Positions 47,525 through 58,600 of a DNA stretch of 64,000 bases are shown here, piece by piece; positions within the stretch are counted from its first letter, which is position 1; every line of letters begins with the position of its first letter. Under the pieces are notes generated by a model that was not told the origin of the DNA, did no database searches, and was given only the letters and a program-made list of their open reading frames with translations. This DNA comes from Dichetophora obliterata (taxonomy: Eukaryota > Arthropoda > Insecta > Diptera > Sciomyzidae), in assembly GCA_963920525.1 (NCBI GenBank), contig OY986439.1, forward strand, positions 212,143,500 through 212,207,499. Direction: 5' to 3'. The position numbers and the translations under genes were made by a program.

Positions 47525-48945
47525 GAACCTTAAAACTTTTTTTACTTTTTGACTTCTGATTCTTTGTAAATGTCAGTTACTAAAACGTTCACTATTTCGA
47601 GATGTTCACTATTCCGGGGGTTCGTTATATCTAGATTTCACTGTAAAATTTTGCATATACATAATATGATATGTAGTGTCCCATCGAATATTCGATATCG
47701 GTTACGGCCAGTTTCGGCCCTTTTTGTCAGTTTCGGTCATATTGAGGCCGAATAGACGAAACTAGTCGAAACTTTTGGTAAAAATTTCTTTCATCAGTCA
47801 TTTAATTCAAATATATATGTTTGGTTTAATAAAATATTTACAAAGCATTGTACAAAACAGAACTTATGAATTCGTCTATAATTTGATTTATCGTGTTAGC
47901 GCAAAACATTTTGATTAATTTTATGCTTTCGATACTGTCATTTTCGATTTTATCATCTCTATTGTAATTAATATTAAAAATTTCTACTGAAGCCAAAAAA
48001 TGATAAGTAAAGTTCCAAACTAGGGCATCCAATCCCGCAATTTTCTTAGTCCCGACAGTCCCTGGATTGCAAGGCCTAAAATACCGGGATTTTTGGGATC
48101 CCGGGATTGCCTCTACAAAAAACAAATTCTAAAATATTCCTATAAAAAATTCAATGATACTACCTCAGAAAAAAGTATGTGTTTTTAAAAAATTTTCAAA
48201 TAAAAACCTTTCTAAAACTGTCTGTACAAAATAAAACAATATTTCTTACCAATAGTCATTTTAATGTCAACTCTAACAGCAAAGTAACTCAGTATTTTTG
48301 ATATTTCTATGTGTTTCTTGTAAGTTTTTGATTTCGAACAAAATTTGAAGCTCGATAAAGAAGCGGTACAAAATATCACAAAATTCTTACTTAGATATAC
48401 AGTGAAACCTCTCTTGCGCGGACACTCACCGTCAGCCCATTTTTGTCCGTCCAATAGAGGTGTGCGCTTAATAGAGAGGCTGAGTTTTATATTTTCAAAT
48501 TTTGTTATAAATTAATAAGCAAATGTTAAAGGAAATTTTTTTCAATGCAAAGTGCATTTATTGTATTTATGTATTTAACAAAATCGCGCATTATACTATA
48601 TTCTTTTAACGCATACGTGTTTAAAATAACAAAAAATCAGTTCATATCATGAAAAATAGTATGTAATTGACAAACATTTTACATGTGCAATTCATGACTT
48701 TTTTTTGTTTTTCTTTAAAAAAAACGATTTTGCATATGAGTTCGCCATCTCGTATGTCTGTTCACTGCAACGTTCTATAGCTCAGCGAAGCGATAGCAAG
48801 GCAAATTAAAAAAAAAAAACAAGCGAGGCGCTTTGTGAGGGAAATCCCCAATTTCATTTCTGTGTGTTTACACACATTTTGCCAGTTACTTTTCTCGCTC
48901 GTGTCCGCTTGAGAGAGGTTCGCGTCCGTTCAACAGACGTATGTG

Positions 48946-50822
48946 CAGGGTTGCCAGTTTGGTAATTAATTACCAAATTTGGTAGAAAATTTTTGACTTG
49001 GTAATTTGGTAATTTTTTTATAGTTTTGGTAATTTTTTTCTTTAGTTTTTCGAAAAAAATTCAAAATAATCAGTTTGCAAGATTTATTTAAAAAATTGTA
49101 TTTAATATTACATTAAACATATTTTAGTGCAGCATAACCTTTATGTTTTGTATTGAACATTTTTTTAAGTTTTCCGAACGCATCATCTGAAAATATTGTG
49201 AATCATGTTAAAAGAAAATGTTAAAATATTTCAATTTTGAAATTTAACGTTCACAAAGAAGTCTCTTATAAAAACGAAGCTACGAAATAAGTTGGGTTTT
49301 AATACAATAAATAGCATAATGATTTCAAAGGAACTCTACGAAATGAGAGACAAGCCTCCAGAAGAAGTGATCACCAGAAGAAGATTTTTATAGGCAAAAA
49401 TGTAAAAAGTTGTTTTTTCAAACAGAATAATATCTTTAAATTGCATCAGTCGATTTCGATCGTATTTGACAGCTTTGATTAGGAAATATTCAGCCCTATC
49501 ATGCTTAATTTTTCACGCGGAATTGGAAAAAGGAGTTTTAATTTTTAAGATAAAGCTCTAGAACATTTTGGACATTTTCATATTCATATTATTCATAATA
49601 GGGCTGATTAGGTCTAACCATTTTTGTAAACAAATTCTTTTTCATCTTTTGTTTAAAAGATAATTGCCTTGAAAATCATAAATTTTAAAACTTTTCCAGA
49701 ATAAACATATTTGCTACCGTGAATTGTCTGAATCATTGTCTTTGAAGTTTAAGCATTCATTTGACCTTTGCAGATATTGTGGATAATTCCATATATATTT
49801 TCAAATAACGAAAATTGATTACATGAAAAATTTATAGAAAAAATTTCTAAAGTAACATACTGAAAAATTAGGGTTTTCCAGACGCTTAAAATTGATTTGA
49901 ATAAATTTAATATAATTTTCGTTTCTTTCACAATATGTTTTTCTAAAACGTATAAAGATATCAGCAAAATACTTTGCAGTAGTTTACGCTTAGGAGCAGT
50001 TTTTGGAAAAATAATTGTATATCATATTTTTCATAACTCCTTAACTTGAGGTGATGGTGAAAAAGTTTCTTTATATTTAAAATCTGTGCCCTTAGTTAGA
50101 ATTGATATCCTATACAACAAACGAACTGTGTAGTTTCTGACTGTTAGTAATTAAAAAATGATTAAAATTTAAACTTGAGGAAACCGATAATTTTTTAAAG
50201 CATTAAATGCCATATCTTTGTATTTATTCAATTACTTTCTTTAAATCAATATTCATTGCCAATAAATGCGGTATATTTTTTAGTTCCTACTTATTTCAAA
50301 TAAAAAAAGATAAGGATCTCATTTTTATACCATTAATTTATAATTTTTTGTTTTGTTTTTGACAAAAAAACTACGTTTACCTGAATTTACTACTTATTTA
50401 TGATTTTTATATTAATATAATAAAAAAATTTTAAACAAGAAAAAAGTTGTAGTTTTTCTATATATGTTTTATTTTTAATTCAATTTAATTCAATTATATT
50501 TAATTCAAATAAAAAAGATATGCGTCTCATTTTTATAAGTATATGAGTTTATGCATTTTTCTTATGTTGTGATTTTTAGTTATTAAAAATAAGAAATTTT
50601 AAACAAGAAAAATGTAATACTTAATAATATTAACTAAATTTATTTTACTACTATTTCTGTTTATTAATTTTAAGTATTTTAAATATTGAATAAATGTTTT
50701 TTATTAACACAAATTATAATTTTATTGATTTTCTTACTTTAAAAAATGTTTGTTTATAATTAATTTTGGTAACTTTTTGATTAAATTTTGGTAACTTAAT
50801 TTTTTTACAAGTGGCAACCCTG
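48946..50822. mobile_element. hAT-like element, innermost large insertion
   Basis: CAGGGTTGCCA at 48946 is mirrored by TGGCAACCCTG ending at 50822. CGTATGTG flanks both sides exactly (48938-48945, 50823-50830). Subterminal GGTAATT words occur on both sides (TTTGGTAATTAATTACC; TTTTGGTAACTT). About 1.9 kb, AT-rich, with no readable transposase. It holds the small hairpin at 49491-49606. Confidence 0.88.
49491..49606. mobile_element. Hairpin MITE, short copy of the 46.1 kb family
   Basis: CAGCCCTATCATGCTTAATT and GATAAAGCTCTAGAACATTT match the left arm of 46126-46340. The right arm is reduced to TTCATAATAGGGCTG. It is the deepest insertion in the nest. Confidence 0.65.
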
Positions 50823-51440
50823 CGTATGTGTCCGCTTGAGAGAGGTTCGCGTCGTTCCAACAGAGGTTTGCGTAGGTTCAACAGACGTTTGTGTCCGCTT
50901 GAGGGAGTTTCGCGTCCGCCTAACAAAGGTTTTTCGCCCAATTAGACGAAAATATACTGTCCGCGTCCGCTCAAGAGAGGGTCCACTTAAGAGAGGTTAA
51001 TTTGTTCGAAAAAGCGGACGAAAAACTTGGTCGTGCAAGAACTGTCCGCTCAAGAGAAGTGTCCGCTTAAACTATTCAATTTTTTTTCAATTTTAAGAAC
51101 ATGTACAAAGAATTCAATGATGCTATTAAAGAAAACCCTAAATGTTTCATTTCATTTGATTTTAAAAATTTTTTAAATAAAACCTTTTAATAATACTAAA
51201 ATAAAAAAAATTTTAACTAGCTGTATGTAAATATGACGTGAAAAATATAAATATACAAACTTTTGTTGAAAATTTGTATTAGTAGAATTTTTAGAATTTA
51301 GTTTTAAATACTCCGTGTTAATGTAGTACGTTAATTTTCAAGTGTAAGAATTGTGACATTTGTTTTTCAGATTTTGTAAATTTATGTAAAAATTTTTGTA
51401 TTTTAAATATTTTTATTGTGTTTCTTATTTCATAAGTTTT

Positions 51441-51477
51441 CCTGATGATGAATTGCAGAGTCAATTCGAAATATCGA
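51441..51477 (+). other. Hammerhead-like RNA motif 2
   Basis: CCTGATGA, then a GAATT/AATTC stem with loop GCAGAGTC, then GAAATATCG. This has the same plan as 24838-24872: CUGANGA core, one extra base, stem II, GAAA, a two-base-pair stem III, and UC as the possible cleavage site. Stem I is weak. Activity is unproven. Confidence 0.3.
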
Positions 51478-52489
51478 AAATAAAAATCAACAACAAAATT
51501 AAATACAAAATAAAATAATTTTCAAAAGATCGCTTAAACTTTCAACATTTATAAACTTTTCTTAAACTAACTGTACAAAATATTATAAAATACTAACTTA
51601 GCAAAACTAAAATGTGACCTTAAAAAATTAAAAAAAAAATTCCATAAAAAATATCCATACAATATAAAATATCACAAAATTCCTACTTAGAAATACTAAA
51701 ATTAATAAACTATTTCATTTTTTTTTTCAATAATTTTATTAACCTTCTGAATGATCTCATTAAATTATTTTTTTTAAAGAATTGATCCTTGTTTTTCAGA
51801 AATATACAATAAATACTATCCAAACATTTAATCGAAACTATGTTGTTCAGTATTTTAAAATCGTCTGCAATGATTGGTGTTGTAAAACCAGGCATATTAA
51901 CTTCATATTACGTCTTCCAAAAAATTCGTTTTCTAAGGTTTGTCAAAACCGCGATTGTGTTTTTCAAATCCCGAAATCCCGGGATTGCCGAAGCGTCCCA
52001 AAATTGGATGCCCTATTCCAAACGAATTTTGTGTGTGTGGAATAAAGGAAAAGTATTTCTATTTTTATAATACTAAGCCTTAAAAACAACAAAAATACTT
52101 TGTTTTGTAGTTCTATAAAAATGTAGATTTGGAGTGTGTACGGAAGATGCAATACTTTTGTAATAAAAAATATAAAATATATAAATATAAATATAAAAAA
52201 TTATCTCATTTATTATTATAGTAAACTTCAATTAATTATTATAAACTTCAATATTCAAACACTATTTTTTTATATTAATTTTTTTCTTAAGTGTATGAAA
52301 GTAGTTTTGTTTCCTTTTAATAAAAAAAGTTATTAGTAAAAGCTTAAATTTTCATATTAATAACCAGTTTCATAATAACGGTTTCGGCCGAATATTATAA
52401 TATGACCGAATATTATAAAATGACCAAATATTCGGATTCGACCAAAATTCCGGTTTTGTTCAGACACTATGGTATGTAATTTGTTAGAA

Positions 52490-52530
52490 TTCGGAGACCT
52501 GGGTTCGAGACCCAGCTTGTTTTTAAATTT
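52490..52530 (+). other. tRNA-like fragment
   Basis: GACCTGGGTTCGAGACCCAG contains a strong box B/T-arm (GGGTTCGAGACCC) followed by T-rich DNA. No box A or acceptor stem is found, so it looks like a SINE remnant and not a tRNA gene. Confidence 0.4.
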
Positions 52531-54373
52531 AAATTTTTTTTTTTGTTTTTTATCAAATTTTTTTCATATAACCTCAGAACCTTCAAAAGGTAGGCCTTAC
52601 AGAACCACTCATAAATACAGCAATCATTAAAGGTATATTGACGCCAATGACAGCACTACTAGCATGCCTTCTTTTGCGTAGAACTAGCTGAATTGCCCAC
52701 TGGGACGAGCGTGCTACCAATACATTTTTGTAATCGAAACAAAAATTACTAACATTCTTACATGCACAACGAACGATCGATCTCTGCTTCTTTTTCACTG
52801 CAGCAAAGTGTGGCTCCTTGCTAATAGGACTGCAGAAATATTAATATTTTCTCGTTATTCCAACATCAATCTCATCAGCAAAAACCGAAAGCCGAAGACA
52901 AAGTTATAAACAGAGGTGGATCTGACTCAAATATAATTAAGGGCCGTCTTTCGACGACATGCTTTTCTAAAGTTATTAATTTTATAAATTAAATAGATTT
53001 GTGCTTTTAAAACCATGACACAAGAGTTTCTAAAAAATGGTCACGCAAAAAAAATTGTATACACATACATATACCTATGCATTCACGTAACATTCTCAGT
53101 ACTTAAAAATGTCTCGCACCCAAGTCACCTTTCGCGCAATGCGTCCCTGGCAGAGTGCAGTTAGCTAGTTAACCATCCACCTTTTACGTTATTCCGGTTA
53201 CAGCAAAAAAAGGCCTCGCTCTACATGTTTGTTTGTCTCAAGCCCAAGCCTATGCTAAGCAAATTTGAATGAAGGAAATTTTGTAATGGTTTTTGTTTTC
53301 TTTATTTTGTGCTGCAGGCAGGCAGGCAGGCACATTTACACGTTAACAGTTTTGTACTCCTGCTAGTGACGAATCAACAAAATAGGCCTATTTTCGAGGA
53401 AGCGCCAGAAATTTTCACATCCCCAGCAAGAGAGAGAGCAACAGCAACAATTACAAACAACAAGCACAAAAATAGTAGATTACAAAACATGAGCGCCCAG
53501 CAGGCAAAACATAGCATGTTCGTACAATGATGCTGTCTTAATAAGAGGGGCGTGGCAGCATAACAACCAGCTATAGTAGTGATGGTCAAAAGGCTATACA
53601 GCTAGCAGCACGAGGGTGTTTTTCAATTAGGTAATTTTAAAAAATTCAGCGCGAGACAAGTCGCAGGAATGAAAGTTGAAAAAATCTTGAAAGCCACGTG
53701 TTGAGGGAGATAGCAAATAGTGTGAATTCCTAACTTTTACACATAAAATCAATCCTTTTTTTGTAATTTACTGATGAGATGGATGAGCAGCAGCTTGATG
53801 ATAGATGGATGGATGGATTGATGGACGACGATATGGGTGGTGTTGCCTTTAATTTGCTGATGGCGTCTGTCCATTCATTCATCCGTCCATCCTTGCTTGT
53901 GTGTAGGTATATATTAGGTCCGTCCAATCGGCACTTCGTGGTTGGTCCGTACGGTCCAGCGTTGTGTTCTGACCCGGTCTGCGTTCGCTTCGAACAGCCA
54001 ACACGACATTCGAATTATTTGGTTGCTAGCAGGAGCTCAGCAAAAATAGCTGGCTATCGCATGCAGTCTGGTATTTGATTGGTATGAACACAATGTTGAT
54101 GTTGACAACAAAGACAACAGTAACAACAACAGCAACAACAAAAACACCACAAAAGCAACAGCAAAAACTCAAGTGTCTACTACATTTACAACAATAATGC
54201 CGACGTTAGGTTGATTCGTCGCTGTCACACTTTGTTCGCATTCCACATTTGTTGTTGTTGACTGTTTTTTTTTATATCTTTTGTTGCTGCCCGTCGAGAA
54301 TACTTACTTGTTGCCTGCACTTTGCGCTGCCGCCAGTGCCGTAGACAAGCTTTAATTTTGGGGGTTTTATACT
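52531..54373. other. Low-copy fly DNA with microsatellites, no gene found
   Basis: It holds GCAGGCAGGCAGGCAGGCA near 53313, GATGGATGGATGGATTGATG near 53807, and a run of ACAACAACAGCAACAAC near 54120. The composition is more even than the TE-filled DNA around it. Open frames are short and unrecognised. It may contain regulatory DNA. Confidence 0.4.
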
Positions 54374-54500
54374 ATATCGTCGTTACAAAAGTGAACTTGC
54401 GAATATGAAAAATTAAATTTTTCATTTCTAATAAAAATTTTATGGAAAATTAAAAATAAAATTTTTCAGATTCGCAAGTTCAGTTTTGTAACGACGATAT
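54374..54500. mobile_element. Hairpin MITE of 127 bases
   Basis: ATATCGTCGTTACAAAA and TGAACTTGCGAATATGAAAA are inverted as TTTTCAGATTCGCAAGTTCA and TTTTGTAACGACGATAT. The arms cover about 45 bases each, around a short AT loop. Confidence 0.85.
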
Positions 54501-54522
54501 CTCTGATCAAGAATGTCACGAT

Positions 54523-55345
54523 GGGACCGTAACGGTTATGATTTTTTTCCAAAAAGTTAACAAATAATCGTTATTGTTTGACCGATATTATTTCGGTCAA
54601 ATATAAAATTTGACTTTAATTTTTTTGATCAAAAATAAAAGTTAAAATTTGACTTCTACTTTTTTGATCAAAAATATAAGTTAAAATGTAACTTTTATTT
54701 TTTCGGTCGAAAATATAAGTCAAAATTTGACTTTTATTTTTATGATCACAAATAAAAGTTAAAATTTGACTTTTATTTTTCGATCAAATATAACTGTTAA
54801 GACTGGACTTTTATTTTTTCGATCAAAAATAACAGTTAAAATTTTACTTATTTTTTCGATCAATAATAACAGTAAAAATTTTACTTTTATTTTTCGATAT
54901 AAAAAGAAATCAATATGCAGCTCAATGACTGTTCTATTAAAATAAGTAATAATTTTTATTTTTGATCTTTACCAATACAAATGTAATTTTATTATTTTTT
55001 TTAATTAATAATTAATTTATAAATATTAATTAATTAATTATAATTATGTATGTAATTAAATTTATTATATAATTTTATAATTATTTTTCATCGTTGCACA
55101 TCGTTATTTAAATGACTTCGCTTATTTTTTTATTATTGCGCATTGTCTTTTCACTCATTTCGCAAACGACTGAGACAGAGGCATATGATATAAAAATTAA
55201 AATATGACTTTTACTTTTGATCGAAAAATTAAAAGTCAAATTTTAACTTTGCATCACATTGCTATATTTAAGTATCGAATAGACTTACTCTTTCCATTTG
55301 ACTTTTTGAATAGAAATTTCGGAAATATCTGTTATTTTCGGTCCC
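54523..55345. repeat. Foldback element, copy 2 of the family at 1-482
   Basis: It begins GGGACCGTAACGGTTATG at 54523 and ends TTTTCGGTCCC at 55345. The left arm (to about 54900) is a series of about nine degenerate units such as TTGACTTTTATTTTTTCGAT and CAAAAATAACAGTTAAAATT. The right arm (55190-55345) holds a few inverse units. The units are themselves partly palindromic. Non-coding. Confidence 0.75.
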
Positions 55346-56334
55346 TGATCTCACGTCAAAATTTATAAATTTAAAATTGTAGCTGGGGCTTTCCATAGTG
55401 ACTGGTGGGACAGTTTACTCTAGAATCCCTAATGTTTAGACCTGTAACTTTGTATTTTGATGTAATATAATGATCAAATAAATATTTTACAATAGATTAT
55501 GAACCGACTATAAAACTTTTACCGAAAAAAATAACTCATATAAATAATTTGGTGATATTTCATTGGTTAAAGGCGTGTGACGTGGGACAGTCAAAAATAC
55601 CTCACCTCCGCCTTTATCTTAATCGAGATTTTATCCCAAATACTATACAAAGCCAGATGTATTTTACTATACTATGAAAAAATTAACAGAAATGACTTCT
55701 ACAGAAACTAACAATTAGCACCAAGTTTAGTTTCTACAAAAAAATATAGAAAGTAGAAATTGTGACTGGTGGGACTGGTGGGAAAAAATCGTAGGACTCG
55801 TTCACAATAAACAACAACTTGTAATAGTGAAAAAAATGCTTAATATTGTTTTTTCTAAATAATTTTTACAAGTCATGTAAATTTAAATATTACACATTCC
55901 GTTAAGAATAAATTGGTTATAATCTTATCAATTTAAGAAAATAACTCATTTTCCCGTTTCCCGTGGGAAACCTAACAAATGGGGAGGCACAAAAAAAAAC
56001 AATTTTTGGCCGAACAAAAAATCGATTACTCAACTAGTTATCGAGTTATCGGTTTTTTAAATTTTTTCTTGCTTAAGGATCTGTTCAAAAAAACATCTAT
56101 TTACTTTATTAATGAATCTGGACAAACACCAATACTTTGAATTTTATAAGCAAATTTAAATAATATTTGACTTTTTTTTTTATTAAAAGAACCTAAAAAT
56201 ACCAAAAAGAACCAAATAAATGTACTTAAAACGTATTGTATTTTAAAAGCTTAAAATTTTTTTTTCAATAATATGGTTAATATAAATTTATTAATGAATA
56301 GAGAATATAATTAAGAAATTTTTATTAAAACCAT
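55346..56334. other. Intergenic DNA
   Basis: TGACTGGTGGGAC recurs near 55400 and 55762, with TGACGTGGGACAG between (55580), suggesting an eroded repeat. The rest is AT-rich. No gene. Confidence 0.45.
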
Positions 56335-56770
56335 TCCAGTCGGGTGGGGTGAAATTTTACCCCATCATAGGTATTTTTTCTTTTGACTCCAGAGCGCTAA
56401 ATGCTAGTAGCTTTTTGTTTGAAATTTTGTTAAGTGAGAAATAATGAATGGGACTTTAATTCGTGAAATTTTGGTATCAATCGGAGCATTCATTTGTGTA
56501 TTATGAATGATTTACCTGAAATTTGTGAAATTTCGTCCCATCGTTATCTGGGATTTTCAAACAGGCTTTTTTTCTTTTGACGTTCTACACCAAATGCTCT
56601 TAGCTTTTTGTTTGAAATTTTTTGAAGTAAGAGAGAATGAATGGGACTTCAATTCGTAAAATTTTTGTATCAAACGGAGTTTTTACCTGCGTATTATGAA
56701 TGATTTACCTGAAGGGGGTAACATTTTTTCCACATTATTATCTCAGGTGTTCGGACAGGTAGAGACCTAA
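56335..56770 (+). repeat. Tandem repeat, unit about 190 bases
   Basis: Two adjacent diverged copies share TTTTTTCTTTTGAC, AGCTTTTTGTTTGAAATTTT, GAATGGGACTT, AATTCGT and GTATTATGAATGATTTACCT in the same order. A third, partial copy begins near 56713. The function is unknown. Confidence 0.8.
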
Positions 56771-57182
56771 GTTTTATTTTGTTTCTATTCTAGATATCTC
56801 TTTCTAACATATGTGAATTTGAACAAAAATGGCCAGCGGGAACTATGTGCAGGCAGCAATGGGTTAAAAATATGAAGAAATGAGGTAGGTTAAGCAATTC
56901 TTAGTGGCGCCTCAAAGAAAAAAGTGCTTTGGGAACTTATAACTGGAACATCGGAAATGAAAAAATCAAAAAACTTTTATTAGTTGATAGGTTTTTAAAG
57001 GTAAACCTGTGGATTTTTAGTAGTGCTTAGAACTCAGAACACCAATTTTTGACTAAAAAGTCGCCAATTCATCTATTTATAAAAATAACTTTAAATTAAA
57101 AAAAAAACTCGACAGCGTTGCATCGCAGGTTTAAATAGTTTAAATAGAGATAGCAGAAATTAACCCTTGGTATCACAATACC
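56771..57182. other. Intergenic DNA
   Basis: No gene or repeat recognised. The last 12 bases (TATCACAATACC) are the target copy of the following SINE. Confidence 0.45.
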
Positions 57183-57499
57183 AAGTGGCGACTGTAGTCT
57201 AGTGGGTAGAGTGCGTGGCCCCTAAGCTAAAGAACCGCGGTAGCCCGGGTTCAATTCCAGCTCAGACAGAAAGTTTTTTCAATTGAATTAATTTTTCTGT
57301 TCGGTCTTCACCTCTCTGCAGACAAAGGCAAGGCTCACAGAGTAAAAATTGCCATGTAAAGCTTCTTGAGAACATAAGCCGTTCGGAGTCGGCATAAAAC
57401 ACGTAGGTCCAGTTCTCGGTCATTTGTGATCAATAGAAGCTAGGTCAAAGTCCTTCCAAGGGATGTAATGGCCAATATATTTTTTTTATTTTTATTTTA
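57183..57499 (+). mobile_element. tRNA-derived SINE, family A, copy 2
   Basis: The tRNA-like head has TAGTCTAGTGGGTAGAGTGC (box A-like) and GGGTTCAATTCC (box B, 57247-57258). The body matches copy 1 at 20018-20355 (AAGCTAAAGAACCGCGGTAG, GAGAACATAAGCCGTTCGGA). An exact 12-base target duplication TATCACAATACC flanks it (57171-57182, 57500-57511). The tail is T-rich. This is the better-preserved copy. Confidence 0.9.
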
Positions 57500-57511
57500 T
57501 ATCACAATACC

Positions 57512-58600
57512 TAGCCTAACCTACATTGCAAGGGTAATGTGTGGAAAAAGTGTGCAGAGTTTGAAAAATATCGGTTTAGTAGATTTCGAGTAAAAGTGTC
57601 CACCGACTTTGAAAACAAAAGTTCTTTGGAAAAATCGAGTTAAGCATGTACTTCCCTTGCCCACCGTTTGGGAGGGACGAAGACTCAAAACACTCTATCT
57701 CTATTAGTTTTTCTCTGATTGACTTGAAATTTAAACACAAAAATCTTGATAAGTTGCACTTTCATCTGACCGTTAAAAAATACTTTACTCCCCTTGCCCT
57801 TAATGACAAAGTATTTTAGTTATTATAAAAACTTTGTAACAAATATAACCGATTTCTTAATCAAATTTGAGAATTTTGACCTATACCGCCCATTTTTTTA
57901 GACGGGCACCTCCGTGGTCAATGTCTCTATCTGTTAACAAAAAATTACGGCAATCAGGCGAGTTCTTTAGGAGTTATCAATGCACATACATTAAAAGAAA
58001 AAAGACCAATGAACTTGAGATCCTCCTCCTTTTTGTAGTTGGTTAAAAAACAGCGTCCCCTACAGCTCGATATCATATTCATCGTCATCATCACTTGTAT
58101 AGCTATAATCATTCTATGTATAATTCTCATCTTCATCTTTAAAATCATTTACCCTCATTATCGAAATTGGTTTACCCTCATTATCGAAAATTGTGGTGAA
58201 GGTTCCAAATTTTGTTAAGGTAACGGTCTTATGGTTGAAATCAACGGATCTGAAGTAGTGAGGAGCCTATTTAAAATATTTTCATATGCTTTTCTCGGTA
58301 GAATTTTCGAGAAAGCTGTTCTCTAAATTTTTTTAAATCTTTGCTTCCTCTGACGAAATACCTGGCAATATATTGGCAATAATTTACAAACTTCTTCACA
58401 TGGACTTAATGGCCACAAGAAACAACGATCGGTATTGTGTATAACTAACGCTTCTATCTCTTTTTTCGCCAAAAACAGGAAAAATTGACCAAATTTTTAA
58501 GATTCTACAGGAGGTCTCTCAAAAAAAAAACCGGGACATTTTCGCAAGGACGCAATTTAAAATCGAAAAGTTATTATTGTATGTTAAAATAAGCATTTTA
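57512..58600. other. Intergenic DNA, nothing recognised
   Basis: Mixed sequence with a small direct duplication near 58147-58187 (TTACCCTCATTATCGAAA twice). No ORF has protein-like content. Confidence 0.45.

Larger units (their letters stand above)
48400..51075. mobile_element. Repeat-rich element with GTCCGCTTGAGAGAGG motifs, third level
   Basis: The left side begins CAGTGAAACCTCTCTTGCGC, like pogo-type ends of insects. GTCCGCTTGAGAGAGGTTCG and variants recur near 48902, 50828 and 50898. The inverse-like GTCCGCTCAAGAGA recurs near 50967 and 51044. The right boundary near 51075 is not firm. The hAT-like element at 48946-50822 splits the motif array. Confidence 0.5.
48021..52015. mobile_element. 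hAT-like element, second level of the nest
   Basis: TAGGGCATCCAAT at 48021 is perfectly mirrored by ATTGGATGCCCTA ending at 52015. TTCCAAAC flanks both sides exactly (48013-48020, 52016-52023). Both ends also carry the subterminal CCCGGGATT. Its own sequence is about 48021-48399 and 51076-52015. The latter has a weak minus-strand frame (MPGFTTPIIADDFKILNN) that I cannot assign. Confidence 0.88.
47675..52469. mobile_element. Outermost hAT-like element of a nested cluster
   Basis: Left end AGTGTCCCATCGAATATTCG at 47675; right end TTCAGACACTA ending at 52469. Flanks TGATATGT and TGGTATGT (47667-47674, 52470-52477) match at 7 of 8 bases. The subterminal zones share GGTTTCGGCC/GGCCAGTTTCGG and TCGGTCATAT/ATATGACCGA in inverted order. 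About 800 bases are its own; the rest is the insertion 48021-52015. Confidence 0.5.

Noticed and set aside
52490..52530. tRNA gene
   Set aside because: Only a T-arm-like GGGTTCGAGACCC is present. There is no matching acceptor stem or D-arm.
52583..52798. Minus-strand ORF of 71 codons (VRCACKNVSNFCFDYKN)
   Set aside because: Looks slightly protein-like, but I find no motif, extension or splice structure to support it.
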